Of a stretch of 64,000 bases of DNA, positions 10,182 to 19,051 are shown piece by piece (the first letter of the stretch is position 1; every line of letters starts with the position of its first letter). The notes beneath the pieces are model-generated. The model saw nothing but the letters and a program-made list of their open reading frames with translations. It was not told where the DNA came from and did not search any database. The translations under genes and the position numbers were made by a program. Source of the stretch: an uncultured Alphaproteobacteria bacterium (GTDB taxonomy: Bacteria > Pseudomonadota > Alphaproteobacteria > Rhodobacterales > Rhodobacteraceae); assembly GCA_902537235.1 (NCBI GenBank), contig CACBAO010000001.1:1-64000 (forward strand), written 5' to 3'.

Positions 10182-11606
10182 TCATTTATACTGTCTAATT
10201 AAGTCCTCTAATAACTTAGGAAGTTGAGGACCGAGCTTACGGAGGGCTTGTGCTATCTTCAAAAAGTCTTTCAAAATAGCTTTTGGGCCCAAAGTAGCGG
10301 CTATATATTTTTCAACAACAGGTCGAGCTGTTTCCCACATATTTATATTTGGATCTAAGCTTCTGGAAACACCTTCAACCACGACCATTGTCCGCTGCAA
10401 CAATAATAACTCTGTTCTTGTCTCCATACCAAACTGCTCAGTTACCTCAAATAATCTAGAAAGAAGCTTAGCCATCGATATGTCTGAGGCTTCCATACCA
10501 AATATCGGCTCACCAACTGATCTGAGAGCTTGAGAAAACTCTTGCACATTCTGATTTTCGGGAACATATCCTGCTTCAAAATGTACCTCTGCAACTCTTA
10601 AATAATCACGTCTCAAGAATCCTATAAGGATCTCTGCGTAAGTCTTTCTAGTATATTCGTCTATTCTTCCCATAATACCGAAATCCATCACTATTAGTGT
10701 ACCATCATTTCTACATTTAAGATTACCTTGGTGCATATCTCCATGAAAAAAACCATCCCGCAGAGCTTGCGTCAAAAAAGTTTTAATGATTCTTTTTGCA
10801 AAGCTTTCAATATCTACTCCACTCTTCCTTATCCTTTCAACATCTCCAACGGGCATTCCCTCTACCCACTCAGTCGTAATTACTCGCTTGCCAGAAAGAG
10901 ACCATATGACTTTAGGAACATAAAAATTTCGATCACTTTTTGTGTTTTCTGCAAACTCTGCAGCAGCTGATATTTCCATTCTTAAATCCAACTCTTCACG
11001 CACCAATCTTTCAAAATGGTTGATCACTTCAATAGGCTTCAGTCGCCTGAAACTCGGTATAATAAACTCTATGAATTTTGCTAAAAATAACAAAGCAGCT
11101 AAATCTTTAAGAAATACCTTTTCTACCTTAGGTCTCAATATCTTCACTGCTACCAAATCGTTTGTTCCCTTAACAGTTGCTTTGTGAACCTGAGCAATAG
11201 ATGCGGCAGCAACTGAATCTGAAAATGAAGAAAAAATATTCTCAATAGGGATTCCAAGCTCTTCATTTACGATTTTCTTTGCTTCTGCCGTTGGGAAAGG
11301 ATCTAAAGAATCTTGTAGAACCTTAAGTTCATTAGCTAAATCATCTCCTACTATGTCGGGCCTTGTAGATAGCAATTGCCCAAACTTTATGTATGCTGGT
11401 CCTAATGCAATAAGCGCTCTAACAAGTGGAGATTTCTTGTAGGGACCTTTTATCCCAAAAACAAGCAAAGGTTTACCTACTAATAAGATGAAAAATTTTG
11501 ACAGCTTTGAAACTTTTGTAATTTTCAAGATCTGTTCAACAGCGCCGGTTCTAAAAAAAGTTCCAACCACCCTAATTAGTCTAAAGGGGTTATGAAACCA
11601 CTTCAT
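10182..11606 (-). CDS. ubiB: UbiB-family atypical kinase for ubiquinone biosynthesis
   Basis: ABC1/UbiB/Coq8 protein-kinase-like ATPase needed for ubiquinone synthesis at the membrane. The family-specific extension is present (YIKFGQLLSTRPDIVGDDLANEL), followed by the alanine-rich nucleotide loop AAASIAQVHKA in place of the glycine loop, the VAVKILRP lysine, the catalytic HGDMHQGN and the metal-binding MDFGIMG. GGAAG sits five bases before the ATG at 11606, preferred over the TTG at 11618. That ATG overlaps the ubiE stop as TGATG, so the two genes are translationally coupled. About 474 residues. Confidence 0.95.
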   Translation of the reverse strand: MKWFHNPFRLIRVVGTFFRTGAVEQILKITKVSKLSKFFILLVGKPLLVFGIKGPYKKSPLVRALIALGPAYIKFGQLLSTRPDIVGDDLANELKVLQDSLDPFPTAEAKKIVNEELGIPIENIFSSFSDSVAAASIAQVHKATVKGTNDLVAVKILRPKVEKVFLKDLAALLFLAKFIEFIIPSFRRLKPIEVINHFERLVREELDLRMEISAAAEFAENTKSDRNFYVPKVIWSLSGKRVITTEWVEGMPVGDVERIRKSGVDIESFAKRIIKTFLTQALRDGFFHGDMHQGNLKCRNDGTLIVMDFGIMGRIDEYTRKTYAEILIGFLRRDYLRVAEVHFEAGYVPENQNVQEFSQALRSVGEPIFGMEASDISMAKLLSRLFEVTEQFGMETRTELLLLQRTMVVVEGVSRSLDPNINMWETARPVVEKYIAATLGPKAILKDFLKIAQALRKLGPQLPKLLEDLIRQYK

Positions 11607-12340
11607 CAGAGCTTCCAACCGCTGTGCATGGCAACTACTCCTTGAGTTAAGTTCCTATATTTAACCTGTCTGAAGCCCGCTTCAGAAACTAGACTCGCAA
11701 GTTTTTCTTGGGAGGGAAATTTTCTTATGCTTTCAACCAGGTATTTATAGCTTTCTGCATCATTAGTGATGAGCTTGCCAAGTCTAGGAACTACATTGAA
11801 TGAGAACCTATCATAGATCTTATTTAACGTTTCATTTTCAACTTTACTAAATTCGAGGATCATAATTCTTCCTCCGGGCTTTAAAACTCTAAAGGCTTCC
11901 GATAAGCACTTTTTTAAATCTAAGACATTTCTAATTCCAAAAGAAATTGTGTAATAATCAAAAACTTCATTTTCAAAAGGTAATTTCATGGCATCTCCAC
12001 ACACCCAGTCTAGGTCTGAAGCTATTTGCCCAACATTCGACCGTTTCTTCCCCTCATTGAGCATATTTTCGTTTCTATCTAATATCGTTACCTTTGCTTG
12101 ATTTTTTGTTTTTCTTAAAAAACGAAAAGCTATATCTCCGGTTCCACCTGCAACATCTAGAAGATGCGTATTTTTTCTAGGAGCGAGCCAATCTATAAAA
12201 ATATCTTTCCATAATCTGTGCAAACCAGCACTCATAAGGTCATTCATTAGATCGTATCTAAAAGCAACGCTGTCAAAAACCTTATTTACTAGCTTAGGCT
12301 TTTCCTCTTTACTTACTTTTTTAAAACCAAAATTTTCCAT
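11606..12340 (-). CDS. ubiE: Ubiquinone/menaquinone C-methyltransferase
   Basis: S-adenosylmethionine-dependent methyltransferase that adds the C-methyl group to the ubiquinone ring. It shows the motif I sequence LDVAGGTGDIAFRF, the acidic motif GDAMKLPFENEVFDYYTISFGIRNV, typical of UbiE/Coq5, and the post-motif VLKPGGRIMILEFSK. At 244 residues it is normal length. It is followed directly by ubiB with a TGATG overlap. In many relatives mutM precedes ubiE; here rsmD is upstream on the same strand, about 30 bases away. Confidence 0.97.
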   Translation of the reverse strand: MENFGFKKVSKEEKPKLVNKVFDSVAFRYDLMNDLMSAGLHRLWKDIFIDWLAPRKNTHLLDVAGGTGDIAFRFLRKTKNQAKVTILDRNENMLNEGKKRSNVGQIASDLDWVCGDAMKLPFENEVFDYYTISFGIRNVLDLKKCLSEAFRVLKPGGRIMILEFSKVENETLNKIYDRFSFNVVPRLGKLITNDAESYKYLVESIRKFPSQEKLASLVSEAGFRQVKYRNLTQGVVAMHSGWKL

Positions 12341-12371
12341 TTTTTATTCTTCTACCAATTAAAAAATAGAT

Positions 12372-12959
12372 TCACCAGTCGAAAACTTTAAGAAAGTTCA
12401 AATGCGTCTTTCCAATTTTTCTACTTTTTAGAATTTCGAGACCGTCAGTGCTCACTAATTCTTTGTTACTTTCATATATAATTAGAGAATTTATCTTTGT
12501 AACTCTTAACTCTTTTAACCTCATAAAGACCTTTCCAGCTTTTATCAGGTCATATGGTGGATCTAAAAAAATAACATCAAATTTATGAAAAAGTGATAAC
12601 TTTTTATCAAAAAAATCATAATTGAGGATGCGAAATCTATTTTCTTGTTTGTTATGATAGAGTTTAAAGTTTACAAGGTTATTAGTAATGCATTCACAGG
12701 CAACACTATTTTTTTCTAGAAAAGAAACTCTTGTGCATCCTCTTGATATAGCTTCAATGCCCACAGCACCCGATCCAGAAAAACAGTCAAGAAACGAAAC
12801 CTTTGAAAAATCAATGTTGAATCCGTGCTGAATTATGTTAAATAGTGTTTCTTTTACCCTTTCAGAAGTTGGTCGAGTAATGAAGGCATTGGACTCCTTG
12901 AACTTAACTTTATTTGTAAGAATCTTCGACCCCTTGAATTTTCCACTAAGAATCCTCAT
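12372..12959 (-). CDS. rsmD: 16S rRNA guanine-966 N2-methyltransferase RsmD
   Basis: Methylates G966 of 16S rRNA. The N-terminus MRILSGKFKGSKI, the SAM motif FLDCFSGSGAVGIEAISRG and the catalytic DPPY (VIFLDPPYDL) define the family; TRPTSERVKETLFN is the substrate-loop signature. Its ATG overlaps the stop of the flavoprotein gene upstream by four bases (ATGA), so it is probably translated from the same message. Length of 195 residues is normal. Confidence 0.95.
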   Translation of the reverse strand: MRILSGKFKGSKILTNKVKFKESNAFITRPTSERVKETLFNIIQHGFNIDFSKVSFLDCFSGSGAVGIEAISRGCTRVSFLEKNSVACECITNNLVNFKLYHNKQENRFRILNYDFFDKKLSLFHKFDVIFLDPPYDLIKAGKVFMRLKELRVTKINSLIIYESNKELVSTDGLEILKSRKIGKTHLNFLKVFDW

Positions 12960-14173
12960 TTGAGATTTAAGGCATTCTTAACTTCAAATTTTATGTCACG
13001 TAAAATTTCTTTACTTGGAGATTTTTTTTCTTCAATCAAACGTTTTCCTATCATGTAACTATGAGGGTCATTAAAAGCGTCAACTGCTATTAGCGTCTCA
13101 TTTTTATAATACCAGAGAGATAGTTTATCCCTTACTTTTCGTTCTATAATTTCTGTATAACCGTTGCAAAGACCGGCTATTTGCAACTTTTGATCAAATT
13201 GCTCGGTCCAAAACCATGGCTTCGCATTAAAGGTGGTTGTTTTTCCGGCAATGTTTAAAGCGGTTGTTTTACCTTGATCTATAGCATTGCCAACTGATTC
13301 AAGTCTCAAAATTTCTCCATTATGATAGAAAGAAGCACAGTCTCCTGCGGCATATATTGAGGAATCACTTGTTTCTAATCTTTCGTTGACTTTTATTCCG
13401 TTTTCAAGATGCAATTTTGCCTCTCTCGCCAGATCAACTTCTGGGTACCCACCAGTTGCAACTAGTATGTTATCTATATCAATAAATTTTCCAGAAACTA
13501 GCTCAACACTCGTAACAACATTCCCAACATTATTTATTTTTTTGACAAACTCATTTTCAATGACCTCAACTCCGTTGGTAGTGAAAATTTTTTTTAAATA
13601 TGCTGCTGTGGGCTCACCAGCCACTCTCTTCAGTATTCTATCAGCCCCCTCTATGACAATTGTATTCATTCCAAATAACGAGCAAATAGACGCTACTTCT
13701 AACCCCAAATAACCACCTCCAATTATCAAAATTTTTTTTCCTTTAATGAGAAGATTCTTTAAATTTCTTGAGTCCTGTAAATTCCTTAAATAGAATACAT
13801 TAATATAATTACTCCCATCATCGAATGGGAGCTTTTTTGCTCGGCTTCCAGTCGCTATAACTAGTTTTGTGTAGTCAATTTTTTCTCCATTCCGCAGATA
13901 TATTTTTTTATTTTCTCTATCTATATTCATAGCCTTATTTGAAAGAAAAACGCGAATATTATTAGTCTTATAATACTCCATATTTTTCAGTAACAGTCTG
14001 TCTGGCAGAATATTACCAGTTAGAAACTTTTTTGATAGGGGCGGTCTTTGATAAGGATAAAAACCCTCTTCACAAATTATAGAAATTTCACAGTCAAAGT
14101 CTATAGACCGCAACTGGCTTGCACAAGATATAGAAGCCTGGCCTCCACCTATAATTACAATTTTCTCAAACAT
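12956..14173 (-). CDS. FAD-dependent ferredoxin/rubredoxin-reductase-like oxidoreductase
   Basis: Two-dinucleotide-fold flavoprotein of the putidaredoxin/rhodocoxin-reductase type, which passes electrons from NAD(P)H to a small iron-sulfur partner. It shows an FAD-binding IVIIGGGQASISCASQL at the very N-terminus, the PYQRPPLSKKFL motif, the NAD-binding KILIIGGGYLGLEVASIC and the second FAD motif IYAAGDCASF. The longest frame begins at ATG 14254, adding 27 residues before the Rossmann fold; the ATG at 14173 fits the family better. No ferredoxin, P450 or Rieske gene is nearby, so the partner is unknown. Coupled to rsmD by ATGA. Confidence 0.88.
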   Translation of the reverse strand: MFEKIVIIGGGQASISCASQLRSIDFDCEISIICEEGFYPYQRPPLSKKFLTGNILPDRLLLKNMEYYKTNNIRVFLSNKAMNIDRENKKIYLRNGEKIDYTKLVIATGSRAKKLPFDDGSNYINVFYLRNLQDSRNLKNLLIKGKKILIIGGGYLGLEVASICSLFGMNTIVIEGADRILKRVAGEPTAAYLKKIFTTNGVEVIENEFVKKINNVGNVVTSVELVSGKFIDIDNILVATGGYPEVDLAREAKLHLENGIKVNERLETSDSSIYAAGDCASFYHNGEILRLESVGNAIDQGKTTALNIAGKTTTFNAKPWFWTEQFDQKLQIAGLCNGYTEIIERKVRDKLSLWYYKNETLIAVDAFNDPHSYMIGKRLIEEKKSPSKEILRDIKFEVKNALNLK

Positions 14174-14271
14174 TATAAATTTGTAAGAAAGATCTTCAAA
14201 AAAATCAATTAACGTTGTATTAAACCCAAAACTATATAAAGTATACTTAAACATTTAATGTGGGGTCATAG

Positions 14272-14766
14272 ATGAAATACTCTGTAGGGGATGAATTTCC
14301 AGAAGTTACATTTAATTGGATGGATGACCATTTTGAAGTCCAAAAAGCTGAATCTGGTCAGCTTTTCGACGGAAAAAAAATAATTCTAATTGGGATGCCT
14401 GGAGCCTTTTCACCAACCTGTTCTATGTTGCACCTACCTAGCTTTATAAAAAATGTTAAAGAATTTGATAACTTGGGTATTGATGAAATTTTTTGTGTTT
14501 TAGTTAATGATGTTTATGTTGCCAAGGTTTGGGGAGAAACCACGGGTGCAACAAAGGCAGGAATAAAAATTATAACCGATCCTCTATCTATACTCGCAGA
14601 AACTTTAGATTTTGAATTTACGGTGAAGGGTACAGGTTTACTACGAAGACTTCAGAGGTTCACCGCTGTAATAGAAAATAAAAAAATCGAAAAGCTGTAC
14701 TTTGAAAAAGAGCGAGGTGTTTGTGACATGACTTCCGCCCAAAGTGTTTTGAAAGATTTAGCCTAG
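14272..14766 (+). CDS. Peroxiredoxin (Prx5-type redoxin)
   Basis: Thiol peroxidase reducing hydrogen peroxide or organic hydroperoxides. The active-site stretch reads GMPGAFSPTCSMLH, with the peroxidatic Cys after SPT, typical of the AhpC/TSA-related Prx5 group. The NDVYVAKVWGE region is also characteristic. A second Cys in the C-terminal segment (RGVCDMTSA) could resolve the disulfide. TGGGG lies upstream of the ATG. It is divergent from the flavoprotein at 14173, which may share a promoter region. It overlaps the convergent pterin dehydratase by four bases. Confidence 0.93.
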   Translation: MKYSVGDEFPEVTFNWMDDHFEVQKAESGQLFDGKKIILIGMPGAFSPTCSMLHLPSFIKNVKEFDNLGIDEIFCVLVNDVYVAKVWGETTGATKAGIKIITDPLSILAETLDFEFTVKGTGLLRRLQRFTAVIENKKIEKLYFEKERGVCDMTSAQSVLKDLA

Positions 14767-15056
14767 GTTTCCATCTCCACCGCATTTGCAAAATCAAGAT
14801 CTAGCTCAGTCAGTCCTCCAGCATCGTGTGTTGAAAGGGATATATCGACCGTCTTAAATACGTTAGTCCAGTTTGGGTGATGATTAATTTCCTCCGCTAT
14901 AAATGCAATTCGACACATCCATGAAAAGGCCTCTTTAAAATTTTTAAATACAAAGGTTTTTTGAATGTATATTTTGTCTTCAGACAAACTCCATCCCTTC
15001 AATACCAAATGTTCAAACTTTTCTTCAATTTCTTTATTACTAAATTTTTTTTGCAT
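14763..15056 (-). CDS. Pterin-4a-carbinolamine dehydratase
   Basis: Small enzyme (97 residues) that dehydrates 4a-hydroxy-tetrahydropterin. The hallmark EINHHPNW and the following THDAGGLTELDLDFA match the PCD family. No phenylalanine hydroxylase gene is in the window, so it may serve another pterin role, such as with the molybdenum cofactor or as a moonlighting factor; this is speculation. It overlaps the upstream FemAB-like gene by 17 bases, suggesting one operon. Confidence 0.93.
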   Translation of the reverse strand: MQKKFSNKEIEEKFEHLVLKGWSLSEDKIYIQKTFVFKNFKEAFSWMCRIAFIAEEINHHPNWTNVFKTVDISLSTHDAGGLTELDLDFANAVEMET

Positions 15057-16200
15057 CTATATTTTCTCCTTTCTTAAATGGACTGAAAAACTCTATTTGC
15101 TTGCTGCCTTCACTTACAATTTTTTTTTCTTCTTTTAAAAAACTATCCACTGCTTTCGTAAAACCATCGTGTGGAAACCAATGACTTGAATATGTTATAC
15201 ATGCTTCGTAGCCTCTCGCAATTTTATGGTCTCCTTGTGCACCAGCCTCTACTCTTTTCAAACCTCGCTCTATTGCAAAATCTATCGCTTTATAATAACA
15301 GAGCTCGAAATGCATTGCCGGGAAAAACTGATTGCATCCCCAATATCTTCCATACAAACAATCTGTCCCTATAAAATTAAGAGCACCAGCAACATATTGA
15401 CCATTTTTTTCAGCAAGTACCAATAGGACGCTTTCCTTCAGGTCTTTCTTTAAACTCATAAAAAAATCTTTTGTGAGGTAAGGATAGCCCCATTTTCTCT
15501 GTCCAGTATTTTGGTAAAAATGCCAAAATGCCTCCAATTCAAAATCTGTTAGTTGACCCCCCGTAAAAGTTTTAATCTCACCACCAAAGTCTTTTGCCTG
15601 TTTTCTCTCTTTTCTAATGTTCTTTCTTTTACGGTATGTTAATGACTCTAGGAAATCTTCAAAAGATTTATAGCCTCGATTAAACCAGTGATATTGGATA
15701 CCTTCTCTAATAAGGAAATTGTTTTTCTCTGCGACACTTAAGAACCTACTATTACAAAAAGTTATATGTAGTGAGGAAAGGTTATTTTCTTTGACCAATC
15801 TTTTCACTGATGAAAGCATTTCATCAACCTTGTCTTTGTATTCCGTTCTCACCAATATTCTCTCACCTGAAACAGGAGTAAATGGTACCGCTATTTGTAG
15901 TTTTGGATAATAGCGTCCCCCTGACCTCTCATAGGCATCAGCCCAGCTGTGATCAAACACATACTCTCCCTGCGAATGATTTTTCAAAAAACTTACTATT
16001 ATTCCAACCACAACATTATCTTCTTTAAAAGCAATATAAAATGGAAGCCAACCTGTATCGCTTCCTACTGATTTACTAGTTTCCAATAAAGAAAAGAAAT
16101 CATAGGAAAGGAAAGGATCTCCCCCCGCTTTACTGGAACGACATGCTTCCCATTGATCTCTAGCAATCGACTTTATGGTTTTGCAAATTACAGTTTCCAC
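15040..16200 (-). CDS. FemAB-like GNAT-superfamily protein (DUF482)
   Basis: 386-residue protein of the PF04339/DUF482 family, related to GNAT and FemAB acyltransferases; substrate unknown. Recognisable parts are the N-terminal WEACRSSKAGGDPFLSYDFF block, the YHWFNRGYKSFEDFLESLTYRKRKNIRKER basic stretch and the C-terminal VEAGAQGDHKIARGYEACITYSSHW signature. The start is GTG with AAGGA four bases upstream. It commonly neighbours the pterin dehydratase in alphaproteobacteria, as here, but the reason is not established. Confidence 0.87.
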   Translation of the reverse strand: METVICKTIKSIARDQWEACRSSKAGGDPFLSYDFFSLLETSKSVGSDTGWLPFYIAFKEDNVVVGIIVSFLKNHSQGEYVFDHSWADAYERSGGRYYPKLQIAVPFTPVSGERILVRTEYKDKVDEMLSSVKRLVKENNLSSLHITFCNSRFLSVAEKNNFLIREGIQYHWFNRGYKSFEDFLESLTYRKRKNIRKERKQAKDFGGEIKTFTGGQLTDFELEAFWHFYQNTGQRKWGYPYLTKDFFMSLKKDLKESVLLVLAEKNGQYVAGALNFIGTDCLYGRYWGCNQFFPAMHFELCYYKAIDFAIERGLKRVEAGAQGDHKIARGYEACITYSSHWFPHDGFTKAVDSFLKEEKKIVSEGSKQIEFFSPFKKGENIDAKKI

Positions 16201-16219
16201 GATTTCCTTTTTTGTATTA

Positions 16220-16987
16220 TTACTTTCTTAAACAAGGGTCATAGGACTCGAAGGTTATATTATTTACCAAACCTTCCAACATCTTTTCAATCTCTTTTGA
16301 AGTAATTGTCCAGGAAAGAATTGCAATATCTAATTTTTTTAACCTTTTAATCCTGCTATTTTTGATACCTTTCCAATCTTGGGAGATAAATTGTAATTTA
16401 TTTGAAATTATTTCGCGCTCTATTTTGTTATTTTTAATTTTGTTAGCTAAAGTCTCGTTTGAAGGAAAACTTGTGGTTAGACCCAGTGGGATTTTTTTAA
16501 ACAAATTACTTTTTTTTATATACTTAATTAGTTCTAAGCTGAACGACATTAAGGCCAGAGGGCCATTGTAATTCTCCAGCTTTTCTGCTAAAACCTTGGT
16601 AAATACTCCAATGTTTTTTTTTATGAACTTAGAGTATTTAATTTCCAAAAGCACGGGTACGTGTCCATTAATTAAATTAAGACTATCTTCTATTGTAGGC
16701 ACAGGTTCATTATTAGAAAGCTTCGCTTGTGCAATGTAATTAAGGTTTTTGTTAAAAACAAAGCCTGTTTTTGTTGTAAGTCGACCAAGGAAAAAATCAT
16801 GGAAAACTATAATCTCTAAATCCTTAGTGAAATGTATATCCATTTCAATTGAATAGTTTTTCTCCATTGCAAGCTTAAAAGCTTCCAAAGAATTCTCAGG
16901 AATTTTTCCAGAGTCACTCAATGACCCTGAGTGATAGCCACGGTGCGCAAAGGGTCTTTCAGCTAAGAAACTGTAGTTTTTTTCCAA
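16220..16987 (-). CDS. Glycerophosphodiester phosphodiesterase
   Basis: GDPD-family enzyme that splits glycerophosphodiesters into glycerol-3-phosphate and an alcohol. The N-terminal AHRGYHSG followed by PENSLEAFKLAMEKNYSIEMDIHFTKD and VFHDFFLGRLT carries the catalytic His and metal-binding Glu/Asp. No signal peptide is present, so it probably acts in the cytoplasm like UgpQ. The start is a TTG; no in-frame ATG precedes the motif. It lies two bases after the ridA-like stop. It could feed phosphorus recycling together with the Pho genes further right (inference). Confidence 0.9.
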   Translation of the reverse strand: MEKNYSFLAERPFAHRGYHSGSLSDSGKIPENSLEAFKLAMEKNYSIEMDIHFTKDLEIIVFHDFFLGRLTTKTGFVFNKNLNYIAQAKLSNNEPVPTIEDSLNLINGHVPVLLEIKYSKFIKKNIGVFTKVLAEKLENYNGPLALMSFSLELIKYIKKSNLFKKIPLGLTTSFPSNETLANKIKNNKIEREIISNKLQFISQDWKGIKNSRIKRLKKLDIAILSWTITSKEIEKMLEGLVNNITFESYDPCLRK

Positions 16988-16989
16988 TT

Positions 16990-17448
16990 CTAGGATTCTA
17001 CTTCAAATATTCCATCAATTTCAACAGCAACCCCAAGTGGTAAATTTGCGCCAACTGCCGTTCGCGCATGCCTTCCTTTTTCACCAAAAAGTTCGACAAA
17101 AAGATCTGAGGCTCCATTTATCACACTAGGTTGCTCTGTAAACCCTGGCGCACTATTAACGAAACCGCCAAGCTTTACAACTTTAGCTACCTTGTTTAAA
17201 TCTCCATTTACCGCATTTTTCAATTGCGATAGTAGCGAGATAGCACAGTGTCTTGCTGCATTATATCCCTCTTCGACATTTAGGTCTGCGCCTAACAACC
17301 CTTTGATGAAGCCGTTCTCATTTTGTGACACTTGGCCAGATATAAAGATAAGCTTATCCATTTTTACATAAGGTATGTAGTTTGCTGCTGGTGGAGGAGG
17401 TTCAGATAACAATATACCTCTATCGACAAGTTTTGAATTAATGTCCAT
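16990..17448 (-). CDS. RidA/YjgF-family protein
   Basis: Member of the RidA superfamily, whose founding enzymes deaminate reactive enamine/imine intermediates. The visible core is LIFISGQVSQNENG, NAARHCAISLLSQLK, the AVGANLPLGVAVEIDGIFEV C-terminus and the Arg before TAVGA that binds substrate carboxylate. Residues 1-25 extend past the shortest RidA proteins, with a PPPPAANYIPY motif typical of a larger subfamily. AAAGGA sits about six bases before the ATG at 17448, so I choose it over the TTG at 17463. Probable operon with the GDPD gene. Confidence 0.93.
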   Translation of the reverse strand: MDINSKLVDRGILLSEPPPPAANYIPYVKMDKLIFISGQVSQNENGFIKGLLGADLNVEEGYNAARHCAISLLSQLKNAVNGDLNKVAKVVKLGGFVNSAPGFTEQPSVINGASDLFVELFGEKGRHARTAVGANLPLGVAVEIDGIFEVES

Positions 17449-17540
17449 TTTCAATCCTTTCAAAATAGCAAATTTTAGAGTATGCTAATTCTTCCTATTT
17501 ATACATAATTCCTTTCTCTTTATAAACAAAAAGGTATTCT

Positions 17541-18419
17541 ATGAACGATAAAACGCCTGAGATAAAATCTTTTTTCCATGAACCAACAAATACCCTTTGT
17601 TACGTTGTAAGTGACAAACAGACCAAATTCGCCGCTGTAATTGATAGTTGTTTGGACTATGATCACGCAGACGGCAGTTTAGACACCGAGCATGCCGACA
17701 CCGTAATAGACTATCTTAAAACCAAAAGGTTAAAACTAGTTTGGATCCTTGAAACACATGTACACGCTGACCATTTATCTGCGGCTCCCTACTTTAAGGA
17801 ACAGTTTGATGCTCCGGTCGCTATTGGTAAAAATATAACCAAGGTACAGCATACTTTCGGACTTATTTACAATACTGAGCGAGGTTTTAGAAAAGATGGT
17901 TCGCAATTTGATCACTTATTTGAAGATGGTGAAAAATTTAGCATTGGAAATTTGGAGTGCGAATATATTTTTACTCCGGGCCATACACCAGCGTGTGGTT
18001 CGTATAAAATTGAAGATAACATCTTTGTCGGTGATACACTGTTTATGCATGATTTCGGTACGGCAAGATGTGATTTTCCAGGAGGAAATGCCCATGATCT
18101 CTACAAATCTATAAGGAGAATTTTAAACTATCCTGAAGATACAAAACTTTGGATGTGTCATGACTATCTAACTGATAAGCGAAAGAATTATCAATGGAAA
18201 TCTACAGTAGAAAAACAGAGAAAGCTAAACCCTCATGTGAAGGATGGAATTGATGAGAATGAATTCGTAAAAATTAGAGAAGAAAAAGACTCACGTCTTG
18301 GAGCACCCAAACTTATAGTCCCATCTATTCAAGTTAACATGCGCGCTGGCGAAATGCCCCCTCCGGAGCGTAATGGCGTTTCATACCTTAAGATTCCAGT
18401 AAAGTTTAAAGAAAAGTAA
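17541..18419 (+). CDS. Persulfide-dioxygenase-like MBL-fold hydrolase
   Basis: Metallo-beta-lactamase-fold protein close to ETHE1/Blh persulfide dioxygenases, which oxidise glutathione persulfide to sulfite. The metal motif THVHADH is at residues 73-78, then FTPGHTPACGSY, VGDTLFMHDFGTARCDFPGG and MCHDY, all typical of this branch. The C-terminal VNMRAGEMPPPERNG also fits. AAGG precedes the ATG. It overlaps the mlaC-like gene by one base (TAATG). No rhodanese or BigR-like regulator is next to it, so the sulfur role is family-based inference. Confidence 0.85.
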   Translation: MNDKTPEIKSFFHEPTNTLCYVVSDKQTKFAAVIDSCLDYDHADGSLDTEHADTVIDYLKTKRLKLVWILETHVHADHLSAAPYFKEQFDAPVAIGKNITKVQHTFGLIYNTERGFRKDGSQFDHLFEDGEKFSIGNLECEYIFTPGHTPACGSYKIEDNIFVGDTLFMHDFGTARCDFPGGNAHDLYKSIRRILNYPEDTKLWMCHDYLTDKRKNYQWKSTVEKQRKLNPHVKDGIDENEFVKIREEKDSRLGAPKLIVPSIQVNMRAGEMPPPERNGVSYLKIPVKFKEK

Positions 18420-19048
18420 TGAACCCGACTCCTAATCAGCTTACACCTGTGCGAATTTTATTGAAAGTATTCTTCGTCTCTTTTTTTGTTTTATTGAACC
18501 TTTTCAGTTTACAGAAATTATACGCTGACAGAGTGGTTAGCTCTCAGCAATTAGTTGAGAATTTGTATAGTGAATTAGTTGCTACATCATTGAAAGAGTT
18601 GACGACTGATCAACAACAGGGAGAACTTAAAAAGCTATTTCAAAAATATGTTGACGTTGCCATAATAGCAAGGGCAGTTTTAGGAAAAGGCTGGCGTGCG
18701 GCTAATTCTGATCAAAGAAAGCGCTTCATTTACGCATTTGAAACTTATGTTTCTAACAAATATGGAAGGCAATTTTCGGAATTTAAAGGTACTAAACTCG
18801 AAATAGTTAAGAGCCGGGATACGTTGACAAAAGCAGGTGTACTTGTGTCGACAGAAGTTGTTGTGCCAGGCAATACTCCTTTGAAGGTAGTATGGCAGGT
18901 GTCGGATGGAAGTGGTTCTTTAAAATTAGTTGACTTGAGAGTAGAAGGTATTTCTATGCTTTCCACTGAAAGGCAGGAATTCAGATCAAAATTAAAGAAA
19001 TTTAATGGTTCTATAGATGATTTAATTATAGCTATTTCATATAAATAG
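18419..19048 (+). CDS. MlaC/Ttg2D-family phospholipid-binding periplasmic protein
   Basis: Periplasmic lipid shuttle of the Mla system for keeping outer-membrane asymmetry. A signal peptide (about residues 15-37, ending KLYA-DR) is followed by the MlaC core: FQKYVDVAIIARAVLGKGWRAANSDQRKRFIYAFETYVSNKYGRQF and VKVVWQVSDGSGSLKLVDLRVEGISM-like region. The usual partners (mlaA, mlaD, mlaE, mlaF) are not in the window, so this is an orphan copy tied to an MBL hydrolase by a one-base overlap. Confidence 0.9.
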   Translation: MNPTPNQLTPVRILLKVFFVSFFVLLNLFSLQKLYADRVVSSQQLVENLYSELVATSLKELTTDQQQGELKKLFQKYVDVAIIARAVLGKGWRAANSDQRKRFIYAFETYVSNKYGRQFSEFKGTKLEIVKSRDTLTKAGVLVSTEVVVPGNTPLKVVWQVSDGSGSLKLVDLRVEGISMLSTERQEFRSKLKKFNGSIDDLIIAISYK

Positions 19049-19051
19049 ATA

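Noticed and set aside
10182-12340. Menaquinone role for ubiE
   Set aside because: No men genes are present and ubiB is coupled to it, so ubiquinone is the better reading.
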